From Verrucomicrobiaceae bacterium (lineage in GTDB: Bacteria > Verrucomicrobiota > Verrucomicrobiia > Verrucomicrobiales > Verrucomicrobiaceae): DNA of 51,794 nt. The notes beneath the pieces were generated by a model. That model did no database searches. It was given only the letters and a program-made list of their open reading frames with translations, and was not told where the DNA came from. This document shows, in pieces, positions 31,102-38,936 of the stretch (position 1 is its first letter; every line of letters starts with the position of its first letter). The stretch covers positions 1 through 51,794 of the forward strand of contig JAIXYN010000029.1 of the NCBI GenBank assembly GCA_027490195.1. The letters are read 5' to 3'. Both the position numbers and the translations under genes were made by a program.

Positions 31102-32385
31102 ATGGCCACCGTCCAAACACCCATTCCAGAAGTTTTTGTTCTGTGGCACCCTTCGTGTGCTCTCGGTGAAACGCTGGCACGGCGAATATTTTCCTGGCTG
31201 CGTCCTGGAAACGGGCTTGGCCCTCAAGTTTTCTATCGCTCTTTGAAGGCACCTGAAGATTCAGGCAGCGGGCTTCCTCCTCCATTACCGGGTGAAAGTC
31301 GTGGAAACAATGCGAGTCAAACAAGCACTTCCTCGAGTTTTGCCAACGTTCAAATCATCCTGCCGCTTATAGACGCCAACATGGTGGCTGATGCTGCTTG
31401 GCGCGAATGGCTGGCACGCCTCAGCAACGTGTCCTTGTCTCCACACAAGCGCGTTTTCATGCCCGTGGCGCTGGATTCGACGGCATTCAATGTCCCTCCT
31501 CCACTCCGGGAACTGAATTTTCTCAGGCCTGCAGGATTGCCACTCCCTGCAGGAGAAGGAGCTGTCATGGATGCGGCGCTCAACATTGTTGCTCGGTCTC
31601 TTCTCAAGCAGCTCACAGAAGCTCTTTGCCGTTTCCTTCTAAGCGGGGACATGGACCCAAACCAAAACGCAGCCACGGGTGTCGAGGCGGGTTCTGTCAT
31701 CCCCAAACTCAAGATATTTCTCAGTCATGCCAAGATTGATGGAACCACTCCGGCGCGCCTCCTTCGCGACTATATCTACAGTCAGACGCAACTGGCTGCG
31801 TTCTACGATGAAAACGACATCGCATTCGGCTCAGTCTTCGCGCGAACGCTGCAAAATGATTTAAACTCCCGTGAAACTGCAGCCCTGATTGCTGTGCGCA
31901 GCGCACGTTATGCCAGCCGTCCATGGTGCCGCCGTGAACTAGCACTTTTCCGTCGGCCCAGAAGAGAGCCTGCGGCTCCAGATGATTCGGAACGTTGGAG
32001 ACTTTACCCCACCTTGGTGGTTGACGATCTGGAATCTGGCAGGCAGACCTCGGGGATTCCTGAACTGGGCAATTCTTCATGCATCCGCTGGTCGAATGAC
32101 ATACCAGACCAGGAAGAGCAGATCGTGACGACGATTATGCGCGATGTGATGCTCGCCGCATTTCACTCGGCTGTTGGCGCCACCATTCAAGCGAATCCCT
32201 CGCAGATCATCATCAATTGGCTCCCTGATCCCACGAGTCTTCTCCTGATTGATCGGATCAGAAATGGAACTCAAGAACTGGACATCATTCATCCTGGGCG
32301 TGGATTATCGGGGCTTGAACTCGACATCCTCTTTGATTTCTTCCCGCGCCTCACCTTTCATTCTTTCGAGGAGGTCCTGTCATGA
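31102..32385 (+). CDS. TIR-domain protein of a TIR/SLOG system
   Basis: The 427-residue protein has a TIR domain at about residues 202-345. It begins LKIFLSHAKIDG, continues FYDENDIAFGSVFARTLQND, and has the BB/catalytic region SARYASRPWCRRELALFR. There the WCxxEL glutamate (E279) matches the NAD-cleaving Glu of active TIR enzymes. The N-terminal part (about 8-110: VFVLWHPSCALGETLARRIF, ANVQIILPLIDANMVADAAW) looks like a second, diverged Rossmann/TIR-like unit without an evident catalytic Glu. No membrane segment is seen. I start at ATG 31102; a TTG at 31090 is possible. Its stop overlaps the next start as ATGA. TIR enzymes of defence systems make NAD-derived signals or deplete NAD; that role here is inferred from the motif and the SLOG partner. 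Confidence 0.85.
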   Translation: MATVQTPIPEVFVLWHPSCALGETLARRIFSWLRPGNGLGPQVFYRSLKAPEDSGSGLPPPLPGESRGNNASQTSTSSSFANVQIILPLIDANMVADAAWREWLARLSNVSLSPHKRVFMPVALDSTAFNVPPPLRELNFLRPAGLPLPAGEGAVMDAALNIVARSLLKQLTEALCRFLLSGDMDPNQNAATGVEAGSVIPKLKIFLSHAKIDGTTPARLLRDYIYSQTQLAAFYDENDIAFGSVFARTLQNDLNSRETAALIAVRSARYASRPWCRRELALFRRPRREPAAPDDSERWRLYPTLVVDDLESGRQTSGIPELGNSSCIRWSNDIPDQEEQIVTTIMRDVMLAAFHSAVGATIQANPSQIIINWLPDPTSLLLIDRIRNGTQELDIIHPGRGLSGLELDILFDFFPRLTFHSFEEVLS

Positions 32386-33416
32386 GTTCATCCAGCAGTA
32401 AATACCGTTCCCGCCAGATTCAGGATTCCGTCATTGGATTCTCCATTTCCTACCAACGTGAAAACCTGCTGGCCCGGGGCTTGGGGCTGGAGCACATCCG
32501 CGAACTGCTTCTCCGTCTTGCGAGGCCCATGCTCCGCCAGAGTGCCAGCCTCGCTTATGGAGGCCATTGGAAGGAGACGGAGGACAACTTCACCTATGAC
32601 CTATTGCGCCTCATCAATGCTGAGCAGGAGGACAACAGCATTGGCGGACCAGATTCCAATCTATCCATTGGCAGGCTCTACAGCCACTCCTCCTGGCCTT
32701 ATTATCTGGATGTCACCCCCGCCATCGAAGCCCAGTGGATCAATTGCTGCCGTATCGTGCGTATCTCTCAGGCAGATGTCGGATTTCAGCCGGATGAGAT
32801 CGTTCCCGATGGCGAAGCCAGGAATAATTCCGCGCGTTCTCTCTTCAATGCCGCAGTTTGCCTGAGCGCCATGCGCCGCCTCATGATGCAACCACGCACA
32901 ATTCATGTGCCCGACATCAGACACACGGAATGGATACCTCCAGTCGTCGCCCGCGTTATTCTCGGCGGTAAGACCTCGGGCTATGCTGGCTTCATGCCGG
33001 GGATCTTTGAGGAAGCACTTTCGACCATCAACGAAAGCAGACCCCTTTACTTGCTGGGCGGGTTCGGAGGAGCCACAGAAACACTGGCTCAAGCCATCTT
33101 GGGAACGGGCAATTCAGTGCGAGCTCCGGAATTTTCCACAGACTGGCATGAGAAAAACAATCCAGGATATAAAGATCTTCTGGAATCATTGACTAGTTTC
33201 ACACTCCCAGCAGGAGTCCTTGATCCTCGAGCCACATTCGACTTGCTCTGGGACAAGATCCTTGCCGCAAGAGAACATCCTAGCGCCACACTCAATACAG
33301 GTCTTTCGGACGCACAAACTCGCGAATTGCTTTCCACCCGTGACATCAACCTTGCCATTCGCCTCGTTCGGGAGGGGCTCACCAATCAGAACAAGCTTCC
33401 CCCGCTCGCTGCCTAG
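32382..33416 (+). CDS. SLOG-fold protein partnered with TIR (TPALS-like)
   Basis: The 344-residue product is built on a Rossmann-like SLOG fold: VIGFSISYQRENLL (residues 17-30), SASLAYGGHWKETEDNFT (54-71), and the diagnostic VILGGKTSGYAGFMPGIFEEAL (192-213, in parts). PLYLLGGFGGATETLAQAIL (221-240) follows. SLOG domains bind or process nucleotides; in Thoeris ThsA such a domain senses the signal made by a TIR protein. This protein resembles the family described as TIR- and PNP-associating SLOG (TPALS). It has no SIR2, nuclease or membrane part, so it must act through the SLOG fold itself, an unrecognised C-terminal region (about 245-344), or another partner. ATGA overlap with the TIR gene implies coupled translation. 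Confidence 0.78.
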   Translation: MSSSSSKYRSRQIQDSVIGFSISYQRENLLARGLGLEHIRELLLRLARPMLRQSASLAYGGHWKETEDNFTYDLLRLINAEQEDNSIGGPDSNLSIGRLYSHSSWPYYLDVTPAIEAQWINCCRIVRISQADVGFQPDEIVPDGEARNNSARSLFNAAVCLSAMRRLMMQPRTIHVPDIRHTEWIPPVVARVILGGKTSGYAGFMPGIFEEALSTINESRPLYLLGGFGGATETLAQAILGTGNSVRAPEFSTDWHEKNNPGYKDLLESLTSFTLPAGVLDPRATFDLLWDKILAAREHPSATLNTGLSDAQTRELLSTRDINLAIRLVREGLTNQNKLPPLAA

Positions 33417-33791
33417 CCACCGAGGACGCCTTTATTATCGCGCCAGTCGAACGCTCATCTGCCGCTGATTGAAAGGACAGAAAACGCTTTCAGGAGCCCG
33501 TGGCAGCGCAGACAGCTCTGAGTGGCGTGAAACAGGCCGCCCCCAGTTCAGCGAAAAAAGGTCAGTTGAAAACTTGTTCACAGCCGCCACGTTTATTCAC
33601 AGCGAAAACGCCCCTGAAAATCCCACATCTTGTTTTAGATATCTTAATGACCCCCAAGATAGCGTGGATTTTTGCGTTCGCTCTTGCGGGCATCCGGCGC
33701 GGAATGGTTCAGTCCACCCCAGTACTCATCGCGAAGTCATTCGTCACTCGGATTTCTTCACCCGTCATTCCCATTCCCGCCACTCCCCGTC
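33417..33791. other. 375-base spacer before smc
   Basis: The smc frame is open leftward to 33672, but those codons show no SMC sequence, so I count them as spacer. The end of the spacer carries the ATTCGTCACTCGGATTT-type repeat at 33739-33770, 21 bases before the smc ATG. I see no convincing promoter or RNA element elsewhere. Confidence 0.5.
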
Positions 33792-36700
33792 ATGTATCTC
33801 AAGAGCCTCACCCTTCACGGCTTCAAGTCCTTTGCGGACAAGACTCACTTTGAGTTCCACAAAGGTGTCACCGGCATCGTGGGCCCGAACGGCTGCGGTA
33901 AATCGAACGTGGTTGATGCCATCCGCTGGGTGCTCGGTGAAACGTCGGCGAAAGCGCTGCGCGGTGATGAAATGGCCGACGTCATCTTCAATGGCACCGA
34001 TAAGCGCAAGCCCGTAGGCATGGCGGAAGTCACGCTAACGATGGCGGACTGCGAGCAGTCCCTCAACGTGGACTTCAACGAAGTCGCACTCACCCGCCGC
34101 GTGTTCCGCGACGGCCGCAGTGAGTACCGCCTCAACAACACCGTCTGCCGTCTCAAGGACATCCACGATCTCATCGCGGGCACCGGCATTGGCCGTGCGG
34201 CTTACTCCATCATGGCGCAGGGCCAGATCGACATGCTTCTGAGCTCCAAGCCGGAAGATCGCCGTACCGTTTTCGAAGAAGCCGCAGGCATCACCAAGTT
34301 CAAATCGCAGAAGCGTGAAGCGCTGCGCAAGCTCGACTACACCGAGGCGAACCTGCTGCGCGTTGCGGACATCGTTGCGGAAGTGAAGCGCCAGATGGGC
34401 ACGCTGCAGCGCCAGGCCGCCAAGGCACGCCGCTACCAGACGCTGCTGGAAGATACCCGCCTGCTGGACACCCACCTTGCCCACAAGCAGTACACCGAAT
34501 TTGCCGGTGAAAAATCCGAGTCTGAAAATCAGGTGCGCATGATGGCGAACCAGATTGAACAGTTGCAGGGCAAGCTGCAAGTCGCCGAAACCGAGGCCGC
34601 GCAGACCCGTGAGGCCTACCACGCACTGGAGTCCCAGATCAGCCAGGCACGCCAGCAGGCGCAGGAGCTTCGCTCGCAGATGCAGAGCGCCGAGGGCCGC
34701 CTGGGCTTCAACCGTGAGCGCAGCGAGGAACTCGAAGGCCGCATCCGCCAAAACGAAGAGCAGATCGCCAACAACGAAGACCTACTCGATCAGGCACGTC
34801 GTGATCTTGCCACTGCGGACGAGCAGTTGCTTGCCATCACCGACAACATCCAGACGCGCCAGCTTGCCGTGAACGAGCACGCCGGCCAGCACCAGAACAT
34901 CATCCCAGAGCGCAACCGCCTGGAAGCCGACCGCCGCGCCATCCGCGAATCCATCCGCCAGTTTGAAGGCCAGATCGCCTCCAGCGAAGCCCGCGCGCAG
35001 TCCCTGAGCAATCAGATCTCCGGCGACCGCCAGCGCCACGAATCCCTCGCGCATGACCGCCACACCGCGCAGCAGGCGCGTGAAACGAGCCAGGTCGAAT
35101 TCGACGAACTGCAGCGCAACATCCAGGAGCTGGAAGAGACGCGCAATCAGCTCGACGAAAAGGCCAAGGACTGCGCCCGTGAGATGATCGAACGCCGCCG
35201 CCAGCGCGACGCGATGAACAACGAGCTCAACGACCTCCAGCGCAATCTGACGCAGCGCAAGTCACGCCTCGAAATCATCGAGCAGCTTCTTCAAAAAGGC
35301 GAAGGCCTCTCCGCCGGCACGCAGAAGGTCATCAGCGGTCTGGACAACCCTGAGGTCTATGGCGTCGGTGTGCGCGGCCTGCTGGCCTCCAGCATCGAAG
35401 TGGAGCCCGAGTACATCACCGCCATCGAAGCCGCGCTCAAAGACCACCTGCAGGCTGTGCTTCTCACCGAGAGCGAACTCGCCGCGCAGATCATCGACCG
35501 CCTCACGGATCACAAGATGGGCCGCGCCGCGCTGGTGCCGCATGACTTCTGCAACCTGCGCAACGCCGCAGATCGCGAACTCCTTCCCGCTGGTGCCCTT
35601 GCCTGGGCCACGGACAAGGTGCGCGTGAAAACCGGCGTTCAGAGCCTCATTGATCACCTGCTGCACAACGTCGTCATCGTGGACGATCTGCACACCGCCC
35701 TGCGCATGAAGCGCGAGATGCCGCACCTCGCCATCGCCACGATGCGCGGTGAACTCATCACGCATGACGGCATCATCACCGGCGGTGCCACCAAGGAGGA
35801 AGGCTCCTCCACGCTGCGCCGTGAGGCCGAAGTGCGCCAGCTCCGCACGGAAGTGGAAGCGCTGGAATACCAGTACATGGAGAAGGAAGACGCGGTGAAC
35901 AACATCAGCGCGCAGCTTGAAGAAATGCAGCGCGAGGAAGTGTCCCTGCGCGAGCAGTCCCAGCGCGCCCGCGAAGGCTTCTCCCAGTTCCAGGGCAAAA
36001 TCAGCGTCGTGCAGCGTGCGCTGCAGCAGGCCACCACCAAGCTCGAGAGCGTCGAGTGGGACCAGAACCAGATTCAGGATCGCATCAGCGGCTCTGAAAG
36101 CCAGATCCAGCAGCTCCAAGAAGCCGTGGCCGTCGCCCAGGAACAACTGGCCACCTCACGCGCCCTCGAAAACGAACTCGAACTCGAAATGGAGGCCTTC
36201 CTCCGACGCGAACTCGAATCCAGCGAACGCCTCAACGAACTGCGCACCGCACTCGCCCTTGAGCAGAGCGCGCTGCATTCCATCGAGCGCCAGAAAGCCC
36301 CTCTCGGCGTGCGCTTGCAGGAGCTTCAGGCCGGCATCAATCGCTTCTCCGAAGAGATGAACACCTGGCGCATGCGCATCCAGCAGAGCGAGGCGGAAAA
36401 CGCCCGCTTCCAGGAGCAGATCGAATCCCAGCGCGACACCATCGGTGCCATCGAAGAACACCTGCAGTCCAAGACCGAAGAGCGCGCCGGATTGTTTGAG
36501 CAGGTCAGCCAGCTCGAAGCCCAGCTCACGCAGCTTCGTCAGAGCTTCAACGGCCTCAACGAATCCCGCAACCGCGCCGAAGTCGCACTCACCCGCGTGG
36601 ACCTTCGTCTCGAAAACCTGATCAATCAGGTGCAGGAGCGCTACAGCTTCCACATCGAAGCCTTTGAGCCTGACTACCACGTGCTGATGGTCACCATCGA

Positions 36701-37784
36701 AGAGCAGAAGAAAAACCGAAACCGTGGCAAAAAAGGCGCGGCCAATGCCGCAGGCTCCAGCGCATCCGCCGACGACGCCGAACCCAGCAACGAAGATGCG
36801 GAAGACGCCGAACCCGCTGCCGAAGAAAACGAAGCGCCCGTCATCCGCGCCGTTTCCAACCGTGATGACGACGCCGTGGACATCGACGAAGTCGTCATTC
36901 CCGGCGAAGAAGCACAGCCCGACTGGGCTTTCGTCATGGAGGTTGTTTATGAACTGCGCCAGAAGCTCGAAGGCATCGGCCCCGTGAATCTCGACGCCAT
37001 CCAGGAGTTCGAGGAACTCGAAGAGCGCCACAACTTCCTGGACACCCAGCACAACGACCTCGTCAAATCCAAGGACGAACTGCTGCAGGTCATTGCCAAG
37101 ATCAACGAGACCACCAAGACCATGTTTGTGGAAACGTTCACGGCGGTGCGCGGGTACTTTAACAACAACTTCCGCGAGCTCTTCGGCCCTGCCGCCAAGG
37201 CCGACCTCATGCTGGTGGATGAAAACGATCCGCTGGAAACCGGCATCGAAATCATCGCCAAGCCACCGGGCAAAAAGCTGCAGACCATCAGCCTCCTTTC
37301 CGGTGGCGAGCGCAGTATGACCGCCGTGGCCCTGCTCTTCTCCATCTACCAGGTCAAGCCTAGCCCCTTCTGCGTGCTGGATGAGCTGGACGCCCCGCTG
37401 GATGAAACCAACATCGGCCGCTTCCTCAAGATGCTGGACGCCTTCATCGACAACTCCCAGTTCATCATCGTCACCCACAACAAGCGCACCATGAGCCGCG
37501 CGGATGTGATCTACGGTGTGACCATGCAGGAGTTCGGCGTCAGCAAGCCCGTCGGTGTCCGCATGACGACGGAGGACACCCGTACCATGGACAAGACTGT
37601 GCAGGAACTCGCCCTCGAAGCCCCGAACCAGCCGAAGCGCAAGAAGAAGGCCGATGACGACGCCGAAGTCTCTGCGAATGAGGAGTCCGAGACCATCCCT
37701 GTAAACGAAGATCTCGATGAGGAACAGGCACGCCTGACTGCCATCGAAGAGCTGGAAGAACAATCGCCTGCAGTGCTGGTTTAA
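33792..37784 (+). CDS. smc: Chromosome partition protein Smc
   Basis: The 1330-residue ATPase compacts and helps segregate the chromosome with ScpA/ScpB. The N-terminal head starts MYLKSLTLHGFKSFADKT and has Walker A GPNGCGKSNVVDAI (about residues 32-45). Long coiled coils flank a hinge (about 505-665: GVGVRGLLASSIEV, GELITHDGIITGGATKEEGS). The C-terminal head has LSGGERSMTAVALLFSIY and Walker B CVLDELDAPLDE. It is some 130 residues longer than usual. About 75 acidic, Ala/Glu/Asp-rich residues (about 970-1045) lie between the second coil and the C-head, and a charged tail of about 65 residues ends the protein. ATG 33792 is chosen because it begins at the conserved head. Confidence 0.96.
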   Translation: MYLKSLTLHGFKSFADKTHFEFHKGVTGIVGPNGCGKSNVVDAIRWVLGETSAKALRGDEMADVIFNGTDKRKPVGMAEVTLTMADCEQSLNVDFNEVALTRRVFRDGRSEYRLNNTVCRLKDIHDLIAGTGIGRAAYSIMAQGQIDMLLSSKPEDRRTVFEEAAGITKFKSQKREALRKLDYTEANLLRVADIVAEVKRQMGTLQRQAAKARRYQTLLEDTRLLDTHLAHKQYTEFAGEKSESENQVRMMANQIEQLQGKLQVAETEAAQTREAYHALESQISQARQQAQELRSQMQSAEGRLGFNRERSEELEGRIRQNEEQIANNEDLLDQARRDLATADEQLLAITDNIQTRQLAVNEHAGQHQNIIPERNRLEADRRAIRESIRQFEGQIASSEARAQSLSNQISGDRQRHESLAHDRHTAQQARETSQVEFDELQRNIQELEETRNQLDEKAKDCAREMIERRRQRDAMNNELNDLQRNLTQRKSRLEIIEQLLQKGEGLSAGTQKVISGLDNPEVYGVGVRGLLASSIEVEPEYITAIEAALKDHLQAVLLTESELAAQIIDRLTDHKMGRAALVPHDFCNLRNAADRELLPAGALAWATDKVRVKTGVQSLIDHLLHNVVIVDDLHTALRMKREMPHLAIATMRGELITHDGIITGGATKEEGSSTLRREAEVRQLRTEVEALEYQYMEKEDAVNNISAQLEEMQREEVSLREQSQRAREGFSQFQGKISVVQRALQQATTKLESVEWDQNQIQDRISGSESQIQQLQEAVAVAQEQLATSRALENELELEMEAFLRRELESSERLNELRTALALEQSALHSIERQKAPLGVRLQELQAGINRFSEEMNTWRMRIQQSEAENARFQEQIESQRDTIGAIEEHLQSKTEERAGLFEQVSQLEAQLTQLRQSFNGLNESRNRAEVALTRVDLRLENLINQVQERYSFHIEAFEPDYHVLMVTIEEQKKNRNRGKKGAANAAGSSASADDAEPSNEDAEDAEPAAEENEAPVIRAVSNRDDDAVDIDEVVIPGEEAQPDWAFVMEVVYELRQKLEGIGPVNLDAIQEFEELEERHNFLDTQHNDLVKSKDELLQVIAKINETTKTMFVETFTAVRGYFNNNFRELFGPAAKADLMLVDENDPLETGIEIIAKPPGKKLQTISLLSGGERSMTAVALLFSIYQVKPSPFCVLDELDAPLDETNIGRFLKMLDAFIDNSQFIIVTHNKRTMSRADVIYGVTMQEFGVSKPVGVRMTTEDTRTMDKTVQELALEAPNQPKRKKKADDDAEVSANEESETIPVNEDLDEEQARLTAIEELEEQSPAVLV

Positions 37785-37838
37785 GGCAGGGAGAATCGTC
37801 AAGAGGTCAAGCAGTCAAGGCGACCCGCCAAAACGGAA

Positions 37839-37874
37839 TCGTCCTCGCACTCCTACTCGAACTCGTCCTCGATC
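37839..37874. repeat. CTCGTCC-type 36-bp dispersed repeat, copy 3
   Basis: Same orientation as copy 1 at 24523-24558, two differences in 36. It lies 54 bases after the smc stop. Confidence 0.7.
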
Positions 37875-37936
37875 CTTCAACCCCGCCACATCAACACGAC
37901 CTCAATCAACGCACAGCCCTCAAAGCAGATCTTCCA

Positions 37937-37999
37937 CAGATGGCGGAGCCATCCCAGCCTGTAGCGAGGGATTGAGCGGAGTGACATCCCTCGTCGGCT
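37937..37999. repeat. Short palindromic repeat (GATGGC-gga-GCCATC type), copy 2
   Basis: Inverse of the copy at 391-442. It has the hairpin GATGGC/GCCATC at 37939-37953 and then CGAGGGAT...ATCCCTCG. A further hairpin GCATCGC-gta-GCGATGC follows at 38027-38043, just before the stop of the minus-strand hypothetical, and may end its transcript. Confidence 0.55.
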
Positions 38000-38056
38000 T
38001 GTAGATCGCTCGTCCCTCAGACACCCGCATCGCGTAGCGATGCCAGCAGGTGCGTT

Positions 38057-38356
38057 CTATGACTCAAATACAGCCCACTTTCTCTTCATTGGCTGAGCAC
38101 TTGCCAGCACTGAGCTGCGCGGCGCGCCCAAACTCTTCAAGATTCGACGAATTGTCTCCACGGCTTCATCATCTGTGATTCCCTCAAACGTCTCGATATC
38201 AATGTTGGTTCTGCCTCTTCCGCTACCACCACCGGTTACCTCACCAATTCCCGATGTTTGAAGAGCTTGCTCAAGGGGATCTTCCAATTCTTCTCGCGCC
38301 TCAAACCCGCAGTTCTGGAAATCTGCTGCATCAAAGGAGAGTTCAAAGAAGGCCAT
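38057..38356 (-). CDS. Hypothetical protein, 99 aa
   Basis: From ATG 38356 (MAFFELSFDAADFQNCGFEAR) the product is soluble and acidic, with a Gly-rich loop TGGGSGRGRTN in the middle. An apparent helix ITDDEAVETIRRILKSLG comes next, and the end is basic. The frame is open to 38476, but that part overlaps the end of the adjacent gene, so I take the inner start. It follows the membrane-protein gene on the same strand with 58 bases between. No family is recognised. Confidence 0.5.
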   Translation of the reverse strand: MAFFELSFDAADFQNCGFEAREELEDPLEQALQTSGIGEVTGGGSGRGRTNIDIETFEGITDDEAVETIRRILKSLGAPRSSVLASAQPMKRKWAVFES

Positions 38357-38414
38357 GGGAAGTGATTTCTTGCTGCACGCAAAGACGAGGTCAAGCCCTG
38401 TCTCGCGTGCCTCA

Positions 38415-38861
38415 TTAACTTCCTCCCTCGAACTTCTCCCGCAACAGTCCCTCATACTTCTCCCGCAGTTCCTCATCGCCCACGCGCTGCGCCAGCTCGA
38501 TCAATTCCAGATACGCCGTCCGCTCATCCGGATAATAGAACAGGATCTTCTCATACTCCTGCACCGCAGCATCCACCCGCCGCTCCTGGCTGTAGCGCCG
38601 TGCCAGCAGGTAGGACAGCGGTGGCTTCTCAAACTCATCCGAAGGATAGAACAGATCAGCAAACGGCTTCGCGATCCACTCCGCAATCTTGACCGCCGTA
38701 TCCGGTGCCACCAGCAGCACCGCTGTCACGAGGAGCAGCATGCTGCCGATCACTGGAAAAGCCGCAGCAAGCCAGCCCATTTTCACCCCCGCAGACATCA
38801 GCCACACACTCGCCACAAGAGCGAGTCCGGCCAGCATCCACCGAGCTTTCTGCGTGTTCAT
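38415..38861 (-). CDS. Small membrane protein with TPR-like C-terminus
   Basis: The 148-residue product has two predicted membrane spans (MLAGLALVASVWLMSAGVKM and AAFPVIGSMLLLVTAVLLVAP). A cytoplasmic helical tail follows, in which LARRYSQERRVDAAVQEYEKILFYYPDERTAYLELIELAQRVGDEEL (read in parts) resembles one to two tetratricopeptide repeats. It diverges from the enolase-superfamily gene, 75 bases away. Probably a scaffold in the inner membrane; no specific function can be assigned. Confidence 0.75.
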   Translation of the reverse strand: MNTQKARWMLAGLALVASVWLMSAGVKMGWLAAAFPVIGSMLLLVTAVLLVAPDTAVKIAEWIAKPFADLFYPSDEFEKPPLSYLLARRYSQERRVDAAVQEYEKILFYYPDERTAYLELIELAQRVGDEELREKYEGLLREKFEGGS

Positions 38862-38936
38862 GCGGATGAGTAATCATGATTCCACTCTCCGCAACCGCCT
38901 TGACCTCCAGACCTTTGACAGGTCTTTTCTCCCTCC

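Noticed and set aside
31102..33416. Calling the TIR/SLOG operon Thoeris
   Set aside because: Thoeris needs a SIR2-SLOG (or macro-domain membrane) ThsA; the partner here has no SIR2, macro or membrane part, so the name would overstate the match.
36156..37802. 548-codon open frame antisense to smc
   Set aside because: Mirror of the smc C-terminal half; composition is that of an antisense shadow.
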